DNA of 10,000 bases from Stramonita haemastoma (lineage: Eukaryota > Mollusca > Gastropoda > Neogastropoda > Muricidae). Positions within the stretch are counted from its first letter, which is position 1. Every line of letters starts with the position of its first letter. The stretch spans positions 82,562,118 through 82,572,117 of the forward strand of contig CM060317.1 in NCBI GenBank assembly GCA_030674155.1, given 5' to 3'. Below the pieces are notes generated by a model, which had not been told where the DNA came from, ran no database searches, and saw nothing but the letters and a program-made list of their open reading frames with translations. The translations under genes and the position numbers were made by a program. Of this stretch, positions 1-6,728 are shown piece by piece.

Positions 1-876
1 AAATCTGGCAGAGTACCTAAATGTGAATCATCAAATCAACCACAAGAAAACCAAGGACGCAGGAAGGCAATAATTGCGTAATGGGGAATAACTTCTGTTA
101 CAGTGAGTGAACAAGGGAGGTCATTATTAACAAGCAGACGTGAGAGCTTGGCGTGGCGATGGAAGGCAATGACAACTGAGTCGTGAAGGTTTTGTTTCCT
201 GCATGTTTGTTGGGTACTTTGTTTGGTTGAGGTGGTGGTTATTTTTTTTCTTTCCTCTTAAACTGTTTGACTTAAATCCAACTTTCAATATTTCCCTAAA
301 GCTTACTACATTTATTCAGCTAGGTTCATTCACTATATAATCTTTTTTGTAACATGACCTATTTCTCAGAAAGTTTTTTTAGGCTCAGTTATAACCATCA
401 GACCAGTCCAGTCCATACCAAAACTTTGGCAGAAGGCAGATAAAGAAAAAAAGTGTATTACATTCAAGCAGGTGAAACTGGAAAATTGAGAGAGAGCTAA
501 CCTTATACATTTTTCGAAAAGGTAACAACAACATCAGACTCCAAAGACCATGTTACAAAACTTGCATTTAAAGAAATGTAGTATACCCCTATATACCCCT
601 ACCCTACCTCCACCATCTAACATAGGCCAATAAGCAGTTTACCAGTCAAAATTCCAAAATATGATTGCTATGAAAGTGACCCGCGACATTATTATACACA
701 TAAGGAGAATTTTAAAACACAAAATAAAAGCTGGAAAACCAAACAAACCAATTGTTTTTGCAAGATATAACGCTATTTAAATTCCATGTAATGTTATTAT
801 TATTAAATGGAACACATGGGCAGAAATTCAGCACATACATCCAGACAACCGGCGAGAAAGACAGAAAGCAGAAATC
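1..876. other. Unique A/T-rich stretch without recognised gene
   Basis: I see no coding region, RNA gene or recognised transposon here. The sequence is A/T-rich with short homopolymer runs (a T run near 241-249, an A run near 447-452). The only structured element is a 10-bp tandem duplication at 582-601. Open frames are short and of unbiased composition. It is most simply read as intronic or intergenic DNA. Confidence 0.6.
582..607. repeat. Short 10-bp tandem duplication
   Basis: The unit TATACCCCTA occurs twice in direct tandem (582-591 and 592-601) and is followed by a partial C/T/A-rich copy to 607. It may be a simple slippage duplication. Nothing suggests a function. Confidence 0.7.
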
Positions 877-961
877 ATTTTTCGTTCCTTGGCTAGAGCT
901 CCAAGGTTCACCAATGGTGAGATTTTTGCATGTACAATAGTCCCTCCCCCGTCACACATAC

Positions 962-968
962 ACGCGCG

Positions 969-1054
<86 letters not shown>

Positions 1055-1063
1055 CACACACAC
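962..1063. repeat. (CG)n-(CA)n compound microsatellite
   Basis: A CG run (about 964-977) passes directly into a CA array of about 86 bp, broken once near 1015 (ACC) and once near 1053 (CAA). Alternating purine-pyrimidine sequence of this kind can adopt Z-DNA. Both flanks are parts of the same SINE tail, so the array sits inside that element. Open frames across it encode only His-Thr or Cys-Val repeats and are not genes. Confidence 0.95.
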
Positions 1064-1237
1064 CTTTAAGGTAGCCGTACTCCGACTTCGGGGATGCTGT
1101 TGGGAATTGAACTTACCAATGTTACCAGAACAGTCACGAGGTACCTCCCTGCTTTTTATGATGTTCAACTGCCGTGGGTTATTTTGACGAACTCAAGTGT
1201 GTAAGCACAGGGGTCCTACTGGTTTAGTCTCCTATTT

Positions 1238-1260
1238 AAAAAAAAAAGAAAAGAAAAAAA
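1238..1260. repeat. Interrupted poly-A tract inside the SINE
   Basis: A run of A broken by two G residues (A10, G, A4, G, A7) lies between the two halves of the central module of the minus-strand SINE. It probably arose by slippage or a small insertion within the element, because recognisable SINE sequence continues on both sides. Confidence 0.8.
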
Positions 1261-1565
1261 GAATTGACGTTCAGTTTGAGTTTTCCTCACACTGGGAAGA
1301 TTCGGGACGGCTAGGAATCAAACCCAGAACCTCACTGTTTACTTGTTAGGCTGGTGAACTGCTAAACTGTCCTGAAATCATCCTTCCTGAAAGCAGAAAT
1401 GAGATGATAGATAAATGATAAGAACTGAAGGGACAGAATTCCCTGAAGCTGAGATGGTATTTGTGCTTGAAGTACCCCCAGCATCTCATTTGGGTTGTTT
1501 CTTACATTACTAGACAATCACAACCCACAGGACAGCACATGCTTTCATTATCCCCCCTAAAATCT

Positions 1566-1725
1566 TTCAGATGAGACTATAAACCGAGGCCCGTGTGCGA
1601 ATGCACGCAGAACATTTTGCGCGCACGTTAAATCATATTCCGCTTTTCGAAAGAGTAGGCCATCGTGTGCCGGTGGAACAGATGACAAGATTGATAAAAC
1701 TGCATACACACAGGGACTGGATGTA
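1566..1725 (+). mobile_element. SINE central-module fragment (plus strand)
   Basis: GATGAGACTATAAACCGAGG begins at about 1570 and is followed by a CCGTGTGC-type block and GCGCACGTTAAA (about 1621-1632). This is the same module, in the same order, as on the minus strand of the SINE at 4035-4290 (GGATAAGACGATAAATCAAGG, TCGTGTGC, GTGCACGT). A GATAAAACTGCA block near 1695-1706 fits the distal end of the same family from memory. No tRNA head is seen immediately upstream, so this copy is 5'-truncated or its head has decayed. Confidence 0.65.
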
Positions 1726-2130
1726 AAACAGCACATGAGAGCTTATTCCATTCTCTTCAATATAAAACAATAAAAAAGCAAAATATTTTTTTTTTAATAT
1801 TAACAATTGTAGATTTAGATAGAAAAGTCCCTTCTTACTATGAAAGAGCAGGGCTTATGACAGCAACTAGACTAAATTCTTATAGAAATTTTTTGTGAAT
1901 AAATTAATCGCAATCATTTCGTCTCTTTATGTGAGATTGTTCTGCTATTCAGTTTGGGAATTTATTAGGAAGAAGTTTCCTTCTATAGCAGAATTTACTA
2001 CCAAACGTACATGAAGTTTTAAGCTTAACTGGCTTCAGTTTTGTTTTTGTTTTTTACAGAACTCCGTGTTTTTTTTTCTTGTTTTGCCCGCATTTTGTAA
2101 ATGTATAATAAACCATAAGAACGTATACAG
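1726..2130. other. A/T-rich spacer without gene
   Basis: This is A/T-rich unique sequence with an A/T block at about 1780-1803, where a T10 run is flanked by AATAT motifs. I see no coding potential. The one notable signal is a splice-acceptor-like site ending at 2059, listed separately. Confidence 0.55.
2024..2060 (+). promoter_or_regulatory. Candidate 3' splice acceptor with branch point
   Basis: A branch-point-like CTTAAC (2024-2029) is followed by a T-rich tract and TTTTTTACAG ending at 2059, so the branch A is about 31 nt from the AG. This is a textbook-quality metazoan acceptor by eye. Sites of this quality also occur by chance in T-rich DNA, and no convincing coding exon follows: the 44-codon ORF starts 92 nt downstream. 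It could precede a non-coding exon of a plus-strand transcript, but that is inference. Confidence 0.3.
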
Positions 2131-2151
2131 CTTCCTGTTTTGTGAGCGACA

Positions 2152-2286
2152 ATGGCGGAAGAGGAGGCAGGGGAGAGCACTCTGAGCGGCCTTCATTGGC
2201 ACTGCTCTGGAGGGCCAGAGATCCACGGGCCACAACCCTGTCATTACCCTTCCAGTTACCTCCCTCAACACGAAAACGACTTTTAG
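2152..2286 (+). CDS. Possible small ORF of 44 codons, function unknown
   Basis: ATG at 2152 lies in a strong Kozak-like context (GACAATGG, A at -3 and G at +4) and opens a frame of 44 codons ending at TAG (2284-2286). The product starts MAEEEAGEST and continues with a His/Pro/Tyr-rich stretch. No domain, signal peptide or membrane segment is visible. It could be an upstream ORF, a first coding exon fragment or chance. The start also coincides with a YY1/PHO-type ATGGCGG site, which explains the sequence equally well without translation. A longer frame beginning at 2142 overlaps it in another phase and has no better support. I think chance is the likelier explanation. Confidence 0.12.
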   Translation: MAEEEAGESTLSGLHWHCSGGPEIHGPQPCHYPSSYLPQHENDF

Positions 2287-2830
2287 ACGAGCGAAGAAAC
2301 GAGTCGCGATTTGGAGATGTGCATGAATCAGGACAAATTGAATTTGTTGTCACGCCAAATGGGGGAGCAGCGTGGGCAAATGGAAAACTGAAGCGGCCAA
2401 TAAATGAGCCTCCGGCACAATATTATTATTTTCTTCGGCAATCACGCCTGACCATGGCGGCGGGCAGCAGCAGAGGGAGGAGAGAAATCAATACTCCATC
2501 CAGCCTGGGCCAGGCGGAGGCTGAGCCAGTCCCCCCTCCCCTCCCCCCAAACCAGTGGAAAGAAGAAGGGAGCAGGGCAGTGTATAATCGGGGAGACATT
2601 AGGAGTTATTACTCGTTTGCCCATTGTGTGCCAGCAGTTTTGAGAGAAGAGCAATTAGACCGGGGGCTGGGTACTAGCTGATTGTGCCTGATCCCGCTCC
2701 ATTCATTAGTTAAGAGGCCTATCGGAACGTGCCTGATGGGTGGGTAATTGAAGCCAAATTGGACCCTTATTATCGTGTCCATCACAGGCCGCGGCAATGG
2801 GGCTAAATCACGACAAATTGACATTGGATT

Positions 2831-2847
2831 GTGTCCACTGTGGACAC
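2831..2847. repeat. Perfect inverted repeat, 8-bp arms and 1-nt spacer
   Basis: GTGTCCAC (2831-2838), T, GTGGACAC (2840-2847) is a perfect dyad. A 1-nt spacer is too tight for a stable hairpin loop with every base paired, so a dimeric protein-binding site is the more natural reading. I do not recognise the cognate factor. It lies in the middle of the GC-richer island. Confidence 0.8.
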
Positions 2848-3200
2848 GCCAACCGATCAAGTCGGCCCTTCTGATTAGAAGTTGTGCACAAATAATCGCT
2901 TCCTGCCACAGCACTATCTGGGGAGGGAGGACCAAGGTGGCGGGGATCATCATTACACCTTGATGCCTTGTGATTGGAACCATCCCCCCCTCTCCCCTCT
3001 CCACTTATCCCTTCCCTTCCGCTCAAGGGCCATAAGCTGCCAGAATCTCCCATAGAACGGGGCAGCAGAGAAAGAGAGGCAGGTGCTCACTGCCAGTGGA
3101 TGCTAATTGTCCCAGTTCCTCAAACTGGATTTCAAACACACTCTGAAACGTGTCTTTAAAAAAGGGGGGCCAGCAACAATACAGAACGACCCCAAAGTTT

Positions 3201-3372
3201 TCTCCTACTCCTCCTCCTTCCCCTCCTTCCCCTCCTCCTCCTCCTCCTCCTCCTCCTCCTCCTCCTCCTCCTCTCCTCCTTCTTCTTCTTCTTCTTCTTC
3301 TTCTTCTTCTTCTTTTTTCTTCTTCTTCTTCTTCTTCTTCTTCTTCTTCTTCTTCTTCTTCTTCTTCTTCTT
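3201..3372. repeat. (CTC)n-(CTT)n homopyrimidine tract
   Basis: The plus strand is almost purely pyrimidine for about 170 bp. CTC triplets run to about 3279, with irregular C/T-rich units at the start. CTT triplets follow to about 3372, with a short T-rich break near 3312-3318. Long homopurine-homopyrimidine tracts with mirror symmetry can form intramolecular triplex (H-DNA). Frames through it give runs of Ser, Leu, Phe, Glu, Lys, Arg or Gly and are artefacts. Confidence 0.95.
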
Positions 3373-3606
3373 TGTGTTTGGAAAAAGAGAGCTTCAAGAT
3401 TGAAGTCGCCATCGTAAACTCCTCGAGGAATCAGTGCCACATTACACTGACATTCATACATGGCGCAGTGTATCTTAGGCAAGTGGATCTTGGCCAAGTC
3501 TATCCCTCTCCAGGTCACAGATTGACTGTGTGTGTTCTATACCATACAACAGGACACGATGATCATTACCGGGAAATTCATAGTTAGCCACAGAAGATAC
3601 TTGCAG
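3373..3606. other. Unique spacer, nothing recognised
   Basis: This is mixed-composition unique sequence. The only detail is a small palindrome, CTTCAAGATTGAAG (3392-3405). No gene, RNA or clear transposon is visible. A weak resemblance to a SINE tail next to the CTT tract was considered and rejected. Confidence 0.5.
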
Positions 3607-3670
3607 ACCTACCTACCTACCTACCGTCCTACCGTCATGGCTACCTAGCTACATACCTACATACCTACCT
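3607..3670. repeat. Degenerate (ACCT)n tetranucleotide repeat
   Basis: Near-tandem ACCT/CTAC units are perfect at first and then degenerate, with CCGT and ACAT variants. It looks like an ageing microsatellite. Confidence 0.9.
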
Positions 3671-3819
3671 TCCCACAATACATGTGAAATTGTATTTGGA
3701 CGGGACAAAAAATTGTATTTTCAGGGCAAAACTAGTATTCGCAGTCTTTCTTGCTTTCGGTGTATTCTTCATCATCATCTTTCATTTCTTCATCTTTTTC
3801 TTCTTCTTCGTCACATGCT

Positions 3820-3842
3820 CAGACAGCAGCTATTGCTGTCTG
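3820..3842. repeat. Perfect 9-bp hairpin
   Basis: CAGACAGCA (3820-3828), a 5-nt loop GCTAT, then TGCTGTCTG (3834-3842). The arms are fully complementary. It could form a stem-loop in RNA or a cruciform, but it is too short for a microRNA precursor. Another hairpin follows 37 bp downstream. Confidence 0.75.
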
Positions 3843-3879
3843 TCATATGAGCTAAAATGCGTTGTGCTGCCGTTAAGCG

Positions 3880-3917
3880 CCTGACAAGTCAGGACCAGCG
3901 CATCCGACTTTGTCAGG
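3880..3917. repeat. Imperfect inverted repeat, one bulge
   Basis: CCTGACAAGTC (3880-3890) and GACTTTGTCAGG (3906-3917) pair along their length with a single bulged base across a 15-nt loop. Together with the hairpin at 3820-3842 this makes two stem-loops within 100 bp. I see no terminal duplication that would mark a DNA transposon. Confidence 0.65.
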
Positions 3918-4034
3918 TGAGAGAATTGTCTTTTAAGTATTTCGAAAAAAAGACAGTGTAATGAATCAGGAAGGCAGATTAATAGACAAGAAAGATGTGA
4001 CAGGAAGAAAAGGGGAAAGATAGAAACAAAGAGA
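3918..4034. other. Short spacer, A/G-rich
   Basis: Purine-rich sequence leads into the 3' end of the minus-strand SINE. No feature is recognised. Its A/G-rich part near 4000-4034 could be the decayed tail of that SINE. Confidence 0.4.
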
Positions 4035-4290
4035 GGTCTCTTATCACAGTGGCTTTTTTCTACAGAATTTCGCCAGGTACAATGCTTGTGTTGCCCCGGG
4101 TTCTTATACGTGCACTGAATGCGTGTTGCACACGAGACCTTGATTTATCGTCTTATCCTAAAGACTAGCACCTAGATCACGACTCTCAGTCTAGTGGATG
4201 AAGGGGTGGAGGTGGGGTAAATTTTGAGTACAAATGGGTATCGAACTCACACTTCTCATTTTTAGGCAGCTGTGTTACTTCTAAACCACC
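4035..4290 (-). mobile_element. tRNA-derived SINE, nearly full head and core
   Basis: On the minus strand a tRNA-like head shows an A-box-like segment at 4287-4273 (GGTTTAGAAGTAACA) and a good B box at 4248-4237 (GAGTTCGATACC). The central module follows: GATAAGACGATAAATCAAGG (about 4157-4138), TCGTGTGC, GTGCACGTATAAGAACCC (about 4115-4098). A distal block, TGGCGAAATTCTGTAGAAAA, lies at about 4075-4056. The order and spacing match the core fragment at 1566-1725 and the central part of the element at 877-1372. From memory, this core and the TTCTGTAGAAAA block are typical of a SINE family widespread in molluscs. Divergence and indels mark it as old and inactive. On the plus strand its distal block reads as a splice-acceptor-like sequence. 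Confidence 0.8.
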
Positions 4291-4508
4291 TATCTATCCA
4301 TAGTGTACGTCAGTTCAAGATGTCTTTCCTGGTATCATTTCTCTCCTGGTCCAGGCCAAAAGCTATGTAATTTTATTGATGTCGGCTTATTGCCAAGGCG
4401 TGTACTAAAATGTTAAGCTTTAAAATGTGTTGAGATTGCCTTCAACCACGACAAGCCCTTAACATAACAACCTGAGCTGCACTCTCCTTTCATGGAGAAA
4501 AACCATCT
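4291..4508. other. Unique spacer, nothing recognised
   Basis: Mixed-composition sequence without open frames of note. No RNA gene or repeat was identified. Confidence 0.5.
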
Positions 4509-4556
4509 GAAGTCGGAGTGTGGCTGCCTTCATGGTGAGATACTTAAAAAGAGGCA
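4509..4556 (+). mobile_element. Isolated SINE tail-module fragment
   Basis: CTGAAGTCGGAGTGTGGCTG begins at 4508 and is followed by CCTTCATGGTGAGA. This matches the tail module of the SINE at 5068-5105 (CCGAAGTCGGAATGTGGCTA, CCTTTATGGTGGGG) with few changes. It also matches the minus-strand tail at 1094-1064. No head or core is visible upstream, so it is a truncated relic. Confidence 0.65.
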
Positions 4557-4810
4557 TGCACGCAATCTTCTCATTCAGTGTGCTGTTTCAATCTCACGTT
4601 GATTCCCAGGTGGGATGAGTGAGTCAGAGTGCACATTTTGGGTAACTCCAGCAGAGTGTTAAGCTGGGGAACACACAACAACAACATTCCTCTCTCTGCT
4701 TGTGTTTGGTGATTTCACACAGCTTTGCATTACAACAACTGTAACACTGCGAGCAGCTAAAGTTTATTTTTGTTCAGGAGATGCTGCCCTTCCTTCTTCT
4801 TACACACACA
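4557..4810. other. Unique spacer, nothing recognised
   Basis: No gene or repeat was identified. An exact AP-1-type TGAGTCA occurs at 4620-4626, and a short CA stretch (4802-4810) immediately precedes the SINE. Both are within chance expectation. Confidence 0.45.
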
Positions 4811-5169
4811 GCAAGAGGCCTAGTTGTTAAGACCGTTCGACTACAATCCCATGGGTCCATAAGTCGTGGGTTCGAATCTCGGCGGCGTCTGATGAACTAA
4901 GGGTGGAGATTTTAACGATCTCCCAGGTCAACTTTAAGTGCAGACCTTACAGTGCCTTAATTCCATGTATATGCATATACAGAAAATCAAATATGCACGT
5001 TAATAATTCCGTAATTCATGTCAGTGTTCAGTGTCTCACTGAAACCCGTAAATACACAGCATAGATCCCCGAAGTCGGAATGTGGCTACCTTTATGGTGG
5101 GGAAAAAAACGGTCGCATATGCAAAAGCTCACAATTCGTGAAACTTGGAGCTCTAGCCCAGAACCAAAT
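4811..5169 (+). mobile_element. tRNA-derived SINE, nearly complete, ending in a CA array
   Basis: The head resembles a tRNA gene, with an A-box-like GGCCTAGTTGTTAAGA (4817-4832) and a very good B box GGTTCGAATCT (4869-4879), about 40 nt apart. The body continues with CCCAGGTCAACTTTAAGTGC (4922-4941), CAGACC, a palindrome (4967-4980), ATCAAATATGCACGTTAATA (4987-5006) and CATGTCAGTGTTCAGTG. The tail module is CCCCGAAGTCGGAATGTGGC (5067-5086), then GGTCGCATATGCAAAAGCTC and CTTGGAGCTCTAGCCCAGAACC. From memory this body and tail match a SINE common in gastropod transcripts and genomes; I cannot name it with certainty. Known of such elements: Pol III promoter in the head, LINE-dependent retrotransposition through the tail. 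The tail passes directly into a CA array instead of the GAA-type tail I recall for the family. Confidence 0.8.
4967..4980. repeat. Perfect 14-bp palindrome inside the SINE
   Basis: GTATATGCATATAC is its own reverse complement. It includes TATGCATA, which resembles a POU/octamer-type core. It lies in the SINE body, so it may partly be family sequence rather than an independent site. Confidence 0.8.
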
Positions 5170-5224
5170 ACAGACACACAGACAAGACACACACACAGAC
5201 ACACACACACACACAGACACACAC

Positions 5225-5261
<37 letters not shown>

Positions 5262-5282
5262 CACAACACAGACACAACACAC

Positions 5283-5350
<68 letters not shown>

Positions 5351-5374
5351 ACACACACATACACACACACACCA
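5170..5374. repeat. (CA)n microsatellite array
   Basis: About 200 bp of CA repeats, with AGAC and CAACA interruptions in the first 110 bp and an almost uninterrupted stretch at about 5284-5349. It directly follows the SINE tail, which suggests that the array grew from the element's 3' end. It has Z-DNA potential. Frames through it are Thr-His or Cys-Val artefacts. Confidence 0.95.
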
Positions 5375-5418
5375 GGAAGACAGTAAAGTGAAGGCAGATG
5401 CAAGAGCCTGTGTACAGG

Positions 5419-5465
5419 TGGGGGGGGGGGGTGTGAAGAACAGAGGAAGGGGGGAGAGGGGGGAC
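5419..5465 (+). repeat. G-rich tract with a G12 run, G-quadruplex potential
   Basis: A run of 12 G (5420-5431) is followed by G6 at 5449-5454 and G6 at 5458-5463. The long run can supply two or more G-tracts, so four tracts are available, but one loop of about 17 nt is longer than the usual 7. It is therefore a weaker candidate than the one at 6729-6757. Confidence 0.7.
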
Positions 5466-5531
5466 AGTGAGAAGTCAACATTGTCCTGCACTTAATCCCC
5501 CTTAATCCGCAGCTTCCGTTGCCAAGATATT

Positions 5532-5776
<245 letters not shown>

Positions 5777-5821
5777 GGGGGAGGGGAAGGGTATCCATAC
5801 ATCAGTCATATGTCAAAATAT

Positions 5822-5886
5822 GGTTGGTTTAGTTTGATTTTTTGTTGATGTTGCTTTGTTTTTGTTTGTTTGTTGTCTTGGTTTGG
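5822..5886. repeat. T/G-rich degenerate (TTTG)n region
   Basis: TTG and TTTG units are loosely repeated, clearest at about 5856-5873. The A/C-rich complement has no counterpart nearby. Low-complexity sequence without other content. Confidence 0.75.
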
Positions 5887-6160
5887 TGTGGTTAGGTATG
5901 TGTGTATCTGAGTCTTTGTATATATTGTGTATCTATCAAGCAGGAAACTGCAGGGATCTGTGGATCTGGCTAAACATAGACAGACACCTGCACTACACTC
6001 ACAACACAACCAATCCACCAAACTGTGAGCTTAAGTCCAGTACAGAGAGATGTGGGGCAGACATGTAGACGATCCACGTTGTCAGTACAGTGAGCAGGGC
6101 TGACAGAACTAGACTCCGCCAGTGAAGTGTAGATGGGTAGGGTATGTAGGGTGACTGACT
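5887..6160. other. Unique spacer, nothing recognised
   Basis: Mixed-composition sequence. A frame on the minus strand (5999-6268) has one hydrophobic stretch but no family resemblance, and it crosses a short tandem repeat. I see no gene here. Confidence 0.45.
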
Positions 6161-6195
6161 GTCCCCTCTGTCCCTCTGTCCCTCCGTCCCTCTCT
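6161..6195. repeat. Short 8-bp tandem repeat
   Basis: CCCTCTGT-type units are repeated about four times, the third with a C for T. A small pyrimidine-rich minisatellite at the edge of the GC-richer island. Confidence 0.8.
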
Positions 6196-6276
6196 CATTG
6201 ATGGCTAAACGCTGACTGCTCTCTCGGCCGCCATTGTCAGCACAGGCCACGGCAAGGGTCATCGGCACACGTGCGG

Positions 6277-6285
6277 CAGGTAAGA
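6277..6285 (+). promoter_or_regulatory. Candidate 5' splice donor
   Basis: CAG|GTAAGA agrees with the metazoan donor consensus at all but the last position. Upstream sequence on the plus strand has stops in all frames within a short distance, so any exon ending here would be non-coding or very short. It lies in the YY1-site cluster of the island. Confidence 0.25.
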
Positions 6286-6289
6286 AGGA

Positions 6290-6309
6290 GGCGGGTCTAT
6301 TATCCCGCC
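6290..6309. repeat. GC-rich dyad GGCGGG / CCCGCC
   Basis: GGCGGG (6290-6295) and CCCGCC (6304-6309) are perfect inverted 6-mers across an 8-nt A/T-rich spacer. Each arm resembles Sp1/KLF or E2F half-sites. The right arm overlaps a YY1/PHO-type CCGCCAT. Confidence 0.6.
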
Positions 6310-6511
6310 ATTATCCCCACTGTTTTGCTAAGGCGTGAAGCCAGCGATTAGTGTCATCTCCTCCGCCACCGCTACCCCACAAAGCCCGCGCCTTACCCCC
6401 CTCTCTTTAGATTTCCTTTTTTTTCACCCACCCCTTCTTCTTCTTTTTCTGTAATGAGCTGCCTTCACCTGAGTGTGTTGGAGCACAGCGCTATTTCATG
6501 TCCTGCCAAGA

Positions 6512-6553
6512 CCTCCCCCCCTTCCTTCCCCCTTCCCCCCTCCCCCCCTCCTC
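6512..6553 (-). repeat. C-run tract, G-quadruplex on the minus strand
   Basis: C runs of 7 (6515-6521), 5 (6528-6532), 6 (6535-6540) and 7 (6542-6548) are separated by loops of 6, 2 and 1 nt. The minus strand therefore satisfies the canonical four-tract G-quadruplex rule, and the plus strand could form an i-motif. Confidence 0.75.
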
Positions 6554-6728
6554 GCCTGTCTGCCATCCATCATCATGGGGGATTGAAGTCGGCTGGAAAT
6601 TGAGGGCCTGCCATTTAAAGGCTATCTGATACGTATAAGAGCTAGATTGGTTTGGTGCGTTGTTTGTGGGGACTCTGCGGGAATGCTGGATGTGTGAATC
6701 TGATTTACACCTGAAGTAGTCAGGATCT

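Larger units (their letters stand above)
877..1372 (-). mobile_element. tRNA-derived SINE, degenerate, split by a CA microsatellite
   Basis: Read on the minus strand, this starts with a tRNA-like head. An A-box-like segment lies at 1367-1355 (GTTTAGCAGTTCA) and a B-box-like segment at 1325-1311 (GGGTTTGATTCCTAG), about 30 nt apart as in a tRNA gene. A central module follows: AAACTGAACGT near 1280-1265, GGAGACTAAACC near 1232-1221, then AACCCACGGCA near 1180-1170. The 3' module is CCCCGAAGTCGGAGTACGGC (1094-1075). After the microsatellite it resumes as GGAGCTCTAGCC (903-892) and fades near 877. The same 3' module occurs in the plus-strand copy at 5068-5165. Known of SINEs: Pol III transcription from A and B boxes, mobilised in trans by a LINE. 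The central module resembles that of other mollusc SINEs from memory. The element is old and certainly inactive. A poly-A-like insertion (1238-1260) also interrupts it. Confidence 0.75.
2130..3160. promoter_or_regulatory. GC-richer low-repeat island, candidate regulatory element
   Basis: This roughly 1-kb block differs from its surroundings in higher G+C and the absence of simple repeats or SINE sequence. It holds two ATGGCGG (YY1/PHO-type) sites (2152-2158 and 2454-2460) and a CCAAT box near 2396-2400. Homeodomain-type cores occur at 2652-2658 (CAATTAG), 2705-2709, 2745-2750 (TAATTG), 2873-2878 and 3103-3109 (CTAATTG). There is also an 8-bp-arm palindrome at 2831-2847 and a repeated GTGCCTGAT (2684-2692 and 2729-2737). 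The number of TAAT-type cores is about what chance predicts, so they are not proof. Overlapping open frames on both strands, one of 179 codons, lack recognisable domains. I read it as a candidate enhancer, promoter or conserved non-coding element. Conservation was not testable. Confidence 0.35.
6220..6660. promoter_or_regulatory. Second GC-richer island, candidate promoter or regulatory element
   Basis: This roughly 440-bp block is low in repeats and has two YY1/PHO-type sites on the minus strand (CCGCCAT on plus at 6228-6234 and 6305-6311). The second lies on the right arm of a GGCGGG/CCCGCC dyad (6290-6309). A strong splice-donor-like CAGGTAAGA (6277-6285) falls between them. A C-run tract at 6512-6553 closes the core. 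The 11-mer GACAATGGCGG is shared, in opposite orientation, with the other island (2148-2158 plus; 6238-6228 minus). YY1-type sites near transcription starts are common in animal promoters, so a non-coding first exon ending at 6279 is conceivable, but no TATA box or coding start supports it. Conservation was not testable. Confidence 0.35.

Noticed and set aside
2142..2681. 179-codon open frame in the GC-richer island
   Set aside because: No recognisable domain or family resemblance. Other frames on both strands are also open here, as expected from GC-richer sequence with few stops.
2925..2945. CTCF-type insulator site at ACCAAGGTGGCGGGG
   Set aside because: Only the AGGTGGC core fits; the flanking half of the motif does not match.
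3373..3420. Minus-strand SINE tail next to the CTT tract
   Set aside because: CTTGAAGCTCT resembles CTTGGAGCTCT of the SINE tail, and a GAA tail would fit, but the sequence on either side does not align.
3023..3587. Frames with poly-Glu, poly-Arg, poly-Ser or poly-Leu
   Set aside because: They are translations of the CTC/CTT tract. Flanking residues show no domain.
4811..4885. Functional tRNA gene
   Set aside because: A and B boxes are present, but the acceptor and anticodon stems do not pair convincingly and SINE body sequence continues downstream.
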